Both the position numbers and the translations under genes were made by a program. Positions 1 to 13,600 of a stretch of DNA of 18,958 bases are shown here, piece by piece. Under the pieces are notes generated by a model. The model was not told where the DNA came from. It ran no database searches and worked only from the letters and a program-made list of their open reading frames with translations. Source of the DNA: Anaeroplasmataceae bacterium (GTDB lineage Bacteria > Bacillota_I > Bacilli_A > Acholeplasmatales > Anaeroplasmataceae); contig JAIDMV010000132.1 of NCBI GenBank assembly GCA_029050385.1, positions 1-18,958 of the forward strand. The letters run 5' to 3'. Within the stretch, counting starts at the first letter, position 1. Each line of letters begins with the position of its first letter.

Positions 1-3000
1 TGCATAGTCATCAATCAACTTACAAGCCTCAGTATCATCTGCGAAATGAACAATTTCTAAGTTGATACAGTTATAGAATGCACCAGCACTAACAACACGA
101 ATTGCTTTAGGGAAGGTTACATTTGTTAAACCTGTACAACCCTTAAATGCAAATGCACCTAATACATTTGTATTTAATTTCAATCCATCAGGGCCAGTTA
201 CACTTGTCTGATATGCAAATGCAAATTTACCGATTTCGGCAACCACACTCTTGTTAATTTCAATTCTTTGAATAGTTGGAGTAGTTGTAGAATTTGGATT
301 AAAGCTAAATGCATATGGTTCAATAATTTGAGTTCCTGGAACTCTTGTACCATCTTCTAGAGTTTCAGCTCCTACAATACGAATAATATAAATGTTATTC
401 TCAATTTCTTCTTCAGTACCATTGAACCACTTCAAATTAGGACACTCATAGAATGCATAAGTACGTATAATTTCCATTGGTCCTTCTTGAGTAACCTTTT
501 CTAGTAAATCACAATCACGGAACATAAATGCTCCCATAACTGTAAAGTCATCTGCTGAAAGATATTCGCCCTTAAGAGTAACATTCTTTAACGCATCAGA
601 ATTTTCAAATGCATGATCAGCAACACTACGAAGAGCTGCTGGAACAACTAAGTTTTCAAATGAAGAATCCTTTGTTAAGAAATGTCCTAAAGTTGTTACA
701 GTAGAAGGGATTACTAAATCAAGTACTGAATCCATATGGTAGAATGCGCCATTATCAATAGTAGTTAATCTACGTAATACTCCCTCTGGATCATCACTAT
801 TATCTTTAAGTTCTAGAGTCTCAATCATAGGAACATTCATTAATGCACCTGCACCAATCTTTGATGCATTGGTAATAGTAAGTGATCTTAAAGTTGCAGG
901 AATGCAGCTTGTAATACCATTACTAAAGCTTAATGTTGTTTCATAAGTTTCCTCTAAAATATCTTCTGGTGTAGTATAAGTATGAATTGTATGCTTATTC
1001 AAGCTTATCTTCTTATCACTAACACCTATAGATGCATATTGAGTAACACTTGTCAAAGAACCATAAGGAACAGATTTTGTTACCTTTGTACGAGTAAATC
1101 CACCATTTTCTTCATCTGCAAATTCTACTGTTGTATAAGTATGTGTACCAGCAGCACGTCCAGCATTATAGAACATGTATGCAAATGTAGCATTCACACC
1201 AGTAGATGAAGCAGTATTTCCAATAAATGGAAGAGATAAATTTGTTAAATTTGAACAATATGCAAATATATGTTGACCCATAGTCTCAACACTTGTTGGA
1301 ACTGTAATATCTGTGAAGGTTACACAATTCCAGAAAGCTTGAACACCTATAGATTTCACACTATCAGGAATTATAATATTTTGTAATGAGCAACAATCAT
1401 AGAATGCATAATTGCCAATTGTTGTAAGAGTCTTCACTGGGAACTCTTCAGTTGTACCTGGTAGATGTACCTCCTCTAAGGAAGTGAATGCTCTAAAGGC
1501 ATTTGGCATAAGTGCAGTTGCCCTAGTCAATGTAACTTCTCTTAAGGAATAAGGAGCCACTACATGCCACCAACCATAAGATACACTATATAACCATGTT
1601 GAACGATTGTTTGTATCAAGATAAGACCATGTAGTAGTTTCTAAATCTACAAAGTACCATTCTAATGTAGAATCATTTGCAGCTGAGCTTGTGATATATT
1701 CACCTACATAAGGAATAACCATATCCTCTAAACTACTACATCCAGCAAGAATACCTCTGCCGACATAAGTTAATGATTCGATAACAGAACCATCTTCATC
1801 AATTGCTTCTTCTACAACGAAATGACGCATTAAGAAGTTTTCGTAGAATGCCCAGTTACCAATTCTTGTAACACTACTTGGAATAGCCATAGTAAAGTCA
1901 TATAGACGGTTATCTAACTTTCTACAACGTAAGAATGCATAATTTCCTATAGTTTCTACAGTCGCAGGAATCTTATAGTTTTGAAGTTTTGTTGCACCAC
2001 TAAACATTTCATCTGCAATAAGAGTAATTGTATCTGTCTTAATCATCTCACCATCAGCGTTCTCTAAAGCTGTACAGCCCTTGAACATAGCTACACCAGT
2101 AGTTGTAGTGTATAGAATAATCTGAGTAAGACTTGTATTATCCTCAAATATAGAAGCACCTAAAACAGGAGCGTGTGTAGTTGCAGTATCTTCAGAACCA
2201 AAAATAACTGTCTCATTTTGAGTATTCTTATAGAATGCCTTTGCACCTACAGATTCAACATTTTCATAAATTGTTACCTTTGTAACATTATTACAGTTTT
2301 CAAATGCAGAAGCACCAAGTGTCAATAAACCATAAGGCATATATAATTCAAATGGAACTGCGACAGATGAATTGCTTCCACCTAAGCGGTCACAATTATA
2401 GAATGCATATGCACCAATTGAAGTAATTAGTGTTCTCTTAGCAGCATCCTCATCCTGTAATGGATACATAAAGTTAGCACAATCATAGAATGCGTGAGAT
2501 TCAATTGTTGTAACAAAATATTCAAATATATTTGCTCCAGCGGCAATTTCATCCTTAGTTTGAGTTACACCATTTCCGTCTGTAACAATCTGTGATTTAG
2601 ATTTTTCTGTTAATTCAATAGAAACTAAACTATCACAATTATAGAAGGCTCCAGAAGAAACAACTGTCACATCATCCATTTGTACCTTTCTAAGCTTTGT
2701 ATCATTATAGAAGATTGTTCTACTGATATTATCGCCATAGATATAAGCTTCTTCTAAGCTAGGAATATGAGCAAATGTATAACCACCAGATGCAAGTTGA
2801 TGTGAAGCATCTACAGTATAAGTACCATTTGTAAATACTAGCTTTTCATAACTATGTACAGTAACAATATTGTCACAACATTCAAATGCACTATTTCCAA
2901 GGGTTTGTAATCCATGAGGAAGATATAAATCAAGTTTTTGAATTTGTTCTACAGTTTGAGAAGGAGTTTCTTCATCGCCTTCTGTAGTAACATAAGTATA

Positions 3001-6000
3001 GCCACCTAAACGGTCATCATCATAGAATGCATAAGCACCTATATAGACAATTCTAGAATTTTCAGCTGAAACCTCATCTAAAGGATACTTAAATCTAGAG
3101 CACTGATAGAAGGCATAACTATTAATGTGCGTAATAATGTCCTCAAATACGTTAACTCCACTTGAAATGACATTACCATTATTTAATGTCACATCACATA
3201 CTGTGTCATTAATTTTTTCTAAATTACTACACTTATAGAAACAATAATCCTCAACTACTTCTACATTATCCATGCTTACATCTTTTAAATTTGTACAATC
3301 TGCAAACATGTAATTTCCAGTAATCTCATTGTTTAGTACAGCCTTTGTTAAGGCAGTATCATATCTAAATGTTTCATCCGCAATAGATGTAACAGTATTT
3401 GGTATATAGATTTCGCTTAACGCACCCATATGATAGAATGCTCTCCAGCCAATTGTTTCAAGTGTTCTATTTCCCCAAACCTTTGAAACATCTGCATCTG
3501 GATCTCCCCAAACTGCTACTGGGTCAGAATATTGGCTAGGAAGTCCTACAAGATTTTGATCAGCAGCATTCTTTCCAAATGGTAAGACAATATTCTTGAT
3601 TTGATTACAATCATAGAATGCACCAGCGCCAATTGTAGTGGTATCTGTAACAATCACTGTATTTAATCCAGATGGAACAATTGCATCCAAATAATTTGAG
3701 CTATTATACCAGAATCTAGACCATGTACCATATCCTAAACCATCATATAATACATTATTTGACCAATACCATGAATCATTAATCCAGTTCCAACCATTGT
3801 CATAGAACCAAATACCTAATACAGCATTTGCTCCTGTTGCTTCACGATTTAAACCGATAAATGGAACAACAAGCTTAGTTAATTTAGTATTTGTAAATGC
3901 TGAGTTACCAATTGTAGTTGTACAATTTGGTACATATACTTCACTTAAGGAAATACAACGTCCAAAGGCATTTGCACCAAGAGTTCTAAAGTTAACCTCA
4001 TTAAAGTGAGCTTGACCTGGATTATCCCATAAGCGCATATTCTCCTCATTAGACCATACACCAATCGTATTTAAATTTGTACAATGAATGAATGCTTCTT
4101 GTCCAACAGTAACTAATTGATCAGATAAGAACAATTTTTTCATACCATAAGACTGAATAGTTGAAGTATATCCAATGAATATCTCTGTAGAAAGAGTCAA
4201 TGTGTAGGACTTTGGAGTATAAGACCAATCTGCCCATGTACTAGCATTATGATATCTTGTACGTTCAAAATAATTTAAGTTATTTGAATTTACATTTTGG
4301 AATCTAGGGTCATTTCCATAGTAAACTTCTGCCCAGTTAAAGATATATGCAAAGGAAGCATCATGTCTAGAATTTGAAGCTACATCACCACTATAGTTAG
4401 AATAACCTATAAATGGAATATGTAGGTAAGTTATAGAAGGGCACCAGCTATAGGAATATCTACCCATAGTTGTAATCGTAGTAGGAACGATACTTCTTTC
4501 AAGACTCGTACAGAATCTGAAGAAATGAGTTGGAAGTGCTCCAGTTGCATTAGGGAAATATACAAACTTCAAACCTGTACAATCACCAAATGCATAAACA
4601 CCACTTGAAATATTTGCAAAATCTAAGTAACCATATTCAATGGCATCTTCATTGAAGAATGCATATGCACCTAATTTAGAAATATTTTCATCTACATATA
4701 AATCATAGAAACCAATCATTTCACCTAGCGTAGGATTTTCCTGTGCTGGAGTACCATCACCCAAAATGCTAGTATCATTATGATATAAGTACATACCATT
4801 GTTTACATTAGCAGTCTGATAAGTTGGATCTCCTTCTGTTTCAAATACCTTAGTAGGAAGATAGTCATGTGAAATAATAATCTTTTTGATTCCTAATGTA
4901 TTCGTAACAGCCTTAGAAGATTCTAGTGTTGTACTAAATGCACCATAAGAAATGATGTTTTCATTTGTGATGTAAACTTCTTGTATAGTATTAGGAATAT
5001 ACACTGTTAATCTTCCGTTGTCACTATAATATTGAGTGACTGGAGTTGCAGGTGTTCCTTCTAACTCTTCTGTTAATGGATCATCTCCATAGTTGAAAGG
5101 AGTTGAACCAAATATCCAGCCGAAGACAGACTCAGCCTTTTCTGTATTTGTCACTTCATTAGAAGAGCCAATAAATGGTAATACAAGTTTAATAAGGCTT
5201 GGACAACGTTCAAATGCAGCTTTACCTATGTAAGTTACACTCTTTGGAATATATACATAACGTAAGCTTGTACATACCTCGAATGTACCTGTATCTACTC
5301 TAGTAATTTGTTCTGGTAACACGATATCCTTTAAAGAATAACAGTTAGAGAACATCTTTATACCTAAAGAATCATTTTCAAAGATAAGTTCCTCTAAATC
5401 ATGACAGTGAGCAAATACATAAGAACCAATCTTACTTCCTTGAACTGTCTTAGGAATTGTAATTGAAGGTAAAGATTCACAATGATAGAAAGAGTAACTT
5501 CCTAAGCCTTGTAATCCATAAGCCTCTTCTTGAGAACCAAATTCCTTTTGTAATTGAGCTTTTAATTTTTCATTTGTTAATTCGCTTATAACAATAGGCT
5601 TTGGCAATGCCAATGTTTCTACCTGTTGACAATATGCGAATGCATAGTTTCCTATATTCAATATTTGAGAAGGAATTTCTGCAGTAGTTAAGCCTTGGCA
5701 GTTATAGAATGCATAATCGCCAATTGATGTTAATTGTGATGCATTAGAATAATCAGCCTTTTCTGTATTTTCTTCACCAGGCATATCTAAGTCATCCTTA
5801 ATATCTGGTAAAACAATACGATCTAAGGAAGTATTCATGAAAGCACCAAAGCTTACTAATCTTTCATCTGTAATCTTAATTGTTCTTAATGTATCAGGAA
5901 TTGAATAAATTTCAAAGTTTTCATTTTCTGGATCTGTTACATCTCCTGCATAGTATTGCTTTACAGGATTGATTTGTGTTCTAGAAACAACTTCTCCATT

Positions 6001-7689
6001 TTCATCAAGAGACTCAATATATGACTTACCAAAAATCCAACCGAATAAACCTTCTGGTCCTGTTGTGCCACGAGCTTTACCGATGAATGGTAATGTTAAA
6101 TCTTGAATCTTAACGCAGTTAGCAAATGCACCTTCCATGATAGTTTCTACTGATGTTGGAACACTTACTTCAGCCAAATTCTCACAGTTTTGGAATGCAT
6201 AAGCACCAATTTCAGTAACTCCATAAGGAAGAGTAATTGAAGTTAATCCTGTACAATCAATAAACATTTGATTACCAAGTCCATTATTTTGGAAAATAAC
6301 TTCCTTCAAGTTCTTACATTCAGCAAAGATACCATCCCAAATCTTGGTTACGTTCTTTGTAATTGTAATCGTTTCAAGATCTGATTTTGCGAAGGCATTT
6401 GTTCCTAATTCGTTTAATCCTTCAGTAAATACCATATTCTTGATTGCTGTGCCAGTAAATGCATAAGCACCAACAACATTTACAGTGGAAGCCATATAAT
6501 TTACAGGTAATAAGATAGGGTCTTCCCCTGCTGGGTATTTTAATTTATCGTATGGTACAGGTGTAACCATATTACCTAATATTACATCAGTAGGCATACC
6601 TGTAATAGAATCTAAAACAACTGTCTTATTTCCTTCATAATCATAGAAATATACTTCAGATAAAGAGGAACAATTCATGAAGATACCTTCTGGAACAGTT
6701 GTTACACCATAACCAAATTCTGCAGAAACTAAATTGTTAGATTCAGCAAAAATATACTTTCCATATCCCTCAGGATTTACAGCTTTAGGAATAACAATAG
6801 TATCAATGTTATCACAATTATAGAAAGCATAATCTCCTAATAGAGATAATCTATCACTAAAGATAACATTATCTATTGCTGTATCCTTGAAAGCTCTAGC
6901 CTCAATACCAACCACTCTATCAACAAATATACAAGGATCAGTGGAAAGCACTGGATCTTGACTTGTATTTGTGAAGATAACTTCAGATAGATTGATACAG
7001 CCATCAAACATACCTTCTGGAATAATAATATCTCTAGTATCATCATATTGGAAATCTACCTTTTCAAGATAAGTACAATCTCTAAATACATCTTCACCAA
7101 TATTTTCAATGTGATCTAAAATTGTAATCCATTCTAAATCAGAATTTCTAAATACACGGTCACCAAGAGTAACTAATGCGTCTGGTAAGAAGATGAATTT
7201 TAATTTTGTAGAATATGTTGGAGTGTCTATTTCATGTTCTCCTCTTGTATCCATAAATGCTTCATCTTCAATGATCTCAATGCGTTTTGGCATTACATTT
7301 AAGTCACCTAATACGCCATCAAGGTTATAGTAAATTTGACTTAAGCTTACGCAACCATAGAACATACGTTTTGTAATCTTAGGAACACGATATTCATCAA
7401 CTTCATTGAATACAACCTTATTAAGAGATGTACATCCCTCAAAGATTGCTTCTCCATAAGAATCTTTTTGCTTATCATTTAATGTATAAGGAAGAACGAT
7501 TTCTTCTATGCTTGTACATCCAAAGAATGCACGATCTCCAATGAATTCAAGAGTTTCATTTGTAGAATGATCATCCTCAATATATAGGTCAAAGGATTTC
7601 AAGCTTACACAGCCATAGAAAGCCTCTTCTCCTATAGACTTAATTTCCTTAGGAAGAGCATTATCCATTTCCTTGATAATCTCTTTTGG
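1..7689 (-). repeat. LRR block 2 of the giant protein (about residue 3725 to beyond the window), BspA/LRR_5 type
   Basis: The LRR pattern resumes with IKSIGEEAFYGCVSLKSFDL near 7640 and continues to base 1, where GAFYNCINLEIVHFADDTEA is still a normal repeat. Six interrupter modules of the PFIG type lie at about 6099-5840, 5184-4935, 4422-4140, 3870-3615, 1725-1485 and 1233-841. Two modules (6099 and 5184) share the close variant 'FGWIFG'. A segmental duplication occupies 3345-2265. The nucleotide string tagaatgca (+ strand, coding for A-F-Y) recurs throughout. The C-terminal end and any wall-anchoring domain lie off the left edge. Confidence 0.9.
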
Positions 7690-10600
7690 TTTGATATAGT
7701 AATCATCAGCAGTGAAGAAAATTGCATCATTGCCAGAGAATGCTTTATAGCTTGAACCATCTATTTCAATATAATAGTAGTCATCCTTATCACCTAAACG
7801 TGTATTTGTTCCAGTATAAACAATGACATCATCAATAGTTCCTAATAATCCATCTTTGCTCTTTGTACGATATGCATACTCAATTGAAGATGTATCATCA
7901 ACTAATAGATATGGTTCATTATTAGCACCAAGTTCAACAGGTTGATCATCTGTATCACCAGGACGGCAATCCTCCATACCACAAAGACGAACGCCAGTTG
8001 TGGCATACACACCGCCACTATAAGCAGTTAAATCATATAAGAAATATGTATTATCTCCTAAATTCTTATAAGGTAATTGATTAACACCAATGGTTGCAGT
8101 TAAATCATCTACTGTACCAAACACTTTATCAACACCAGCGAATGTACCACCAAAGGTTTCTAAAGAAGATATATAATAGTCATCTGCTGTACCTAAACTA
8201 GAGTCTTTTCCTACATATACTACCTTGTTGTGTAGTTTCACACCTAAATGATGAGTTGGAGATGTAATATAGACACCAGTTCCACTTGCAGCATAGTAGT
8301 ATTCACCATTAGATAAAGATTCAAATACAGTATCAATATCATCTTCGTTACCAATAATTTCATCATTACCAGCTGAGATTAGTTTATTATTAATGCCTGA
8401 TGCCTCAAAATAATCGATAGTTGTATCATAATTATGAGTATAATCATAGCGATAATATGTATTGAAATCTTTTGCAGTTAATTTATATGCTAACTTATCA
8501 GCACCACATACTGCTGCCAAATCGTTACCATCAATTAAGCCATCTGCACCTGCAAAATAGCATTGACCATTCTTATAATAGTAATCATCAAAAGTACCTA
8601 AAGTATCATCATAACCCTTATATACAATTACATTATTTGCTGTACCAAGTTTATCACCAGTATTATATATATATGTTTGATAACTATCAGCAGTTAATGG
8701 GATATAATAGTGACTATGATCAGAATAAACTACCTCTTCTAGTAAGACAGCATCTGCTGTACCAATTTGTTTATCTTGTGGAACATACCACTTATTACCA
8801 TCTAATTGATATGCATTGCTTACAAGTTCATAAGATTCATAGTAGTTCAATGCTGAATGGTAGCTATATGGAAGTTTATCTCCACCAACATAAGCTAATA
8901 AGTCAGATGATAAATTTACAAGGAAATCAGCACCTGCAAAACGAGCTTGTTTAGCATCAACCATAATGTAGTCATCAGCAGTATAATACTTTCCATCTGG
9001 ACCAGTCATAACTTCTTTATAAGTATTTGAATCAGAAACAGATGTTGCATTGAATAGAATATCATCTGCTGTACCTAATAGGCCATCAGCACCACATTCA
9101 AAGTAATTATTATACCTCATTTCAATATAATATTCATTATTTTCAAAGACAACAGCAACTACATTTCCTGATAAAGATCCAGCCTTAATATCATCAGAGG
9201 TTCCGATTGTAGTATCCTTTCCTGCTGAAACATACTGAGACTCAACGCCCAATACAATCCATGAATAAACATTATTAGATTGGAATTTATAGAATTCATT
9301 ATCATCTGCTTTAACAATATCTATAATATCATCAGCAGAACCAATCTTGTTATCAGCACCTACATGACATAATACATCATCTGCTGTTCCTAATAGGCCA
9401 TCAGCACCTGCACTTTGGAAAGAATTGTCACCTAAATCAATATAGCGTACTCCATCTTCACCATATACTGCTGACACATCATCAGAAGTTCCAAACTTCT
9501 TATCCTCACCTAAACAAATCAATGTTTCGTTATATGTTGCAGAAGATTCATCTATAGCAGTATATTTAGAATATGTATTATCTGCATTCACATGATAAAT
9601 TTCATTATTAATTTTAACAACTTCAATTGTATTACCATTAATTTCAATAAATGAAGAATCATCCTTTGTTCCTAATAAACCATCTAGACCATATCCATGA
9701 TAAGCTCTAGTGCCACCTGTAAGAACCTCATACCAACGATATACTCCATCCTCAAATACGATTTCAACAATATCATCTGCAGTTTCTAGGCTTAAGTCTT
9801 TGCCGGCACATACCCATCTAGAAGTATAGCTATAGCTTCCACTTGTACCTGAAATTGTCCATTCATTATAAACGTTATGAGACAAGGATTCAAATACTAC
9901 ATTTGTTTTTGTACCATGGTTTACAACTACGTTTGTAGTGTTAATCTCATTTTTAGGATAATAGATATGAGTTATACCCTTACTACCATTGAAATTGAAT
10001 TTTCCTGAACCATTAGAAAGTGTATAAGTACCATCACCATTATCGATATAAACTAAACCATTTGAAGCAACAGTTGCTAGTACCTTATTGTCAATTGCAG
10101 CCTGCGTAAGTTCTCCATTTGGACCACCAATGAAACGATCTGGTCCTAGGTTAGGTTCTCTGTATTCTCCTGATCCAGTATAGTTAATAGTTCTATAGGA
10201 GTTATCACCATAATCTATAAAGTATGCTCCATTAAAGCGAACCAAATTATAATAGTTATTTGGATTACTACAATTAATAATTCCTGATGTTGTAGAACCA
10301 ACTATAGAGATGGAAGAAATGGACGCACTCGTGGCATTAGATAATAAGCCTGCTTTTGCAGAATAGTAAATACCATCCTTCTTATCATATAGATAATGTA
10401 GACCATCTCCACCAACAATTAGAATAATATCATGACCAGAATCATCTTTCTTATATCCTTGATCATCAAAATCAGTGATATTACCATCAGCATCAAAGCT
10501 TAATTCTCTATCTGGACCAAGACATACTGTTTTAACAGTATAATCCTTGTCATCTATATAGATTGTTAAGATTGTCCAAGTATTATCAACATTATCATGA

Positions 10601-13600
10601 TACCAAACTTCACTAGCGGAATCATAGATAAATGAAATCTCTCTTGTAGCAAGATAATAGATATCATCTTCAGTTCCTAAATAACCATTTGGAGCCTCTA
10701 GATATAAACCACTATAACCCTCTACACTAAGAACATACATATCAGATGAAGAAAGATAAATTGCAAGCTTGTTATCTTCTTCATTTTCAATATTCTTAGA
10801 TGGACCTGCTGAATAATCATTATAGGTATATGTACCATTTGTATAGATCCATTCTCTATATACATTACCATAAATTAGCTCATTATTGCTATTTCTATAT
10901 TCAAGTTTTTCAAAGATTTTTCCAGAAGATGTAACAATTACATTTCTTTCTTCATTATTAGGTAAAACAACCAATGTATTAGAAGTTGAAAGTATACCAT
11001 CTACTAAGTTGTAGTAGGTTCCATCATTATTATTAATATAATAGGATGATCCCTTGAACACAACACCTGGAATATATTGACCTGAAGTATTTTGATAAAC
11101 AAGTTCTTTTGTAAGGTTTTCATTGTCAACCTTATAATATACATTATTTGTATAACGTAATGGAGAAATTGAGTAATAAACACCATCAATTTCTGTTACT
11201 TCAATCTTTTCTGAACCAATAGTAATATATAATCTATCTGTTGAGGTGCCAAGCATTCCATTCGCACCAGCATAATGCATAATATTATCCACTACATAGT
11301 AGTAGTTACCATCTGCATCTGTCAAGATTGTAGATATATTATCTGTTGCGTTAAAGATATCTCCTGATGGACCAGCAGAAATGATTGATCCAACTTCAGT
11401 AATTGTATTGTTATCGTAATCTAAATTTAATAGGATATATAAATTTTGTCCTAATACTTTATAAATCTCATTTGTACCTGCATTGATAGCCACTTCTATT
11501 TCAGTGCCGCCACCAATTGTACAGCTTTCACCAACAATATATGTTTTTCCATCTTGAGTATATGTATCATCTATTGTTCCAGTTTGACCATCTAAACCTG
11601 TACCGTTCAATACAGAATATAATAGGATATAAGAAACATATAAAGATTTATCATACTCTTCATTTGTAACTTCTCCATAAGGAAGTTTATATTTAACTTC
11701 TTCAATAAAGTGAGTAACAAAGGTTACTGTTTCTAAATTAACACAATTCTTGAATGCGCCCTTTGCAATATAAGCCGTATCGATAGCTAAAGTAACATCA
11801 TTAATACCACTTTCAAAGAACATGTATACGCCGTTTTGAGTAGACTTAATATCAGCAGTTTCCATATTCTTTGTTTCCGCAAATGTATACTCTCCATAAG
11901 TTTGTACACTAGCTGGTATAACAATAGATAATAAACCAGTTAATCTAAATGCTTCTGTATTAATCTTGTTCAAACGTTCTGGTAATATCATTTCTTCTAA
12001 GCTTGAACAATTGTAGAATGCTCTTTCTCCTACCTCAGTAATACTGCTATACATTTGATTTTGTAATACATTCTTTGCGACAAAGGTTACATCAGGACGC
12101 GCAGGATCTACTACTTGCACCTCTGGAGCCTTTTGAAGTCTCTTATTTCCAGTAGGACCGCCTAATAATTTATCATCAAGAGTACCTAGTAAACCATCTT
12201 CTCCATAACCAAGATAATTTCCTTCATAAGTTACTAAGTAATATGTGCCATCAGCACTATTATAATAAATAGGTAAGAAAGAATCTAAAGCAATCTGAAT
12301 TTTTCCTCGATTAATATCATTAATAGTAACTATAATATAATCTGCATTATAATCATTTCCTCTAGCAATATCATCTGCTGTTCCAATAATTTTATCAGGA
12401 CCAGCACTAAATGGGTCAGATAAGATAGCACTATAAGGAATCTCATCAACAGGATTTCCTTCTCCGTCTGTAGAAGCAGGGCTATATGGTGTAATCAATA
12501 ATTCTTGATATACATTATCAAAGAAAGTCTTATATAATTTTCCATTAAATTCAAGAAGATTATCAATATTATCAGGAGTGTTGAAATCTTGACTACTACC
12601 ATAATGTAAGTAAAGATCATCTGCATCTCCTAAAAGACCATTTGGACCATATCCTCTATAAAGAGATGGGTCAGAAGTTGTTAAATATGGTTTACCATTA
12701 AGCATGATGACAGATTGAACAGAACCATTTGAAAGTTTGCACACTCTTGTAGCTCCATCTACAACATCATATCCTCCATTAGGAAGTAAATCAACAAGAA
12801 TGAAAGTATTATCTAAATAATCATAATAGAATTGATTTTGAATGAATTGTAATGGGATAACCTCTCCATTTAAGAAAGTTACATATACATCATCATTTGT
12901 ACCAAGAAGTTGATCAGGACCAGCACTCTTATAACTATAATTTTCTTCATTATAAATGTAGAACTGATTATCAATCTTTGTAGCTAATGCCAAGTCAGTA
13001 GTATCATCTAAGAACTGAAGATTTGATGTAGTAAGTGCATAGAAACCTGAACTAACTCCATTCACAAATTTTTCATAAACATTATTAGATACATATACAT
13101 AAGTTGTTACAACCATATCGGTTTCAAACAATACTTCCACCAAGCTTACACAATTTTCAAACATATGAGGTGGAATGACTGTCATCTTTTCACCAAATAC
13201 TGCTGTTACTAAGTCGCTGTCGTTGTAACAAACATATTCGCCAATTTCTTTTGCTGTAGAAGGAATTCTAATTTCTTCTATTAAAAGATTAGCAAATGCA
13301 TAATCTCCAATACTGCTAACACCCTCATCAATTTGAACGCCTGAAATTGAGATTAAGTTATTTAAAGCATAGCTTGAAACATTATCTCCAATAAATCTTA
13401 CATTCAAACCAACTGGCAAATAGCGAACTAAGCTTTGATCATTGATATCTAAGCCTGTATTCTGTATCATTCCAGCTTTAGCTTCTGAACCAAATAGATA
13501 AGCTAAGTTATGATTTCCATCATTTCCTAAATTAGCAATGGTAATTAATTCAAGACTACTACATCCTGCTAATATTTCCACGCCTATATTTTGGACATTT

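Noticed and set aside
982..1209. Short + strand open frame rich in Cys, Ser and Thr
   Set aside because: It is a shadow of the LRR frame on the other strand; its composition simply mirrors LRR codons.
1..7689. CRISPR-like recurrence of short strings such as tagaatgca
   Set aside because: The strings are short, imperfect and irregularly spaced. They match the conserved A-F-Y codons of the LRR, so they are coding repeats.
8472..8954. A 160-codon + strand open frame rich in Tyr, His, Gln and Leu
   Set aside because: It is the antisense of Asp-rich block B, whose GAT/TAT-rich codons leave the opposite strand open. It has no RBS-led start and a biased composition unlike any protein family.
11004..11189. 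Minus-strand 61-codon open frame
   Set aside because: It is in a different frame from the giant gene, inside a region where the giant frame continues with intelligible sequence. It is a shadow.
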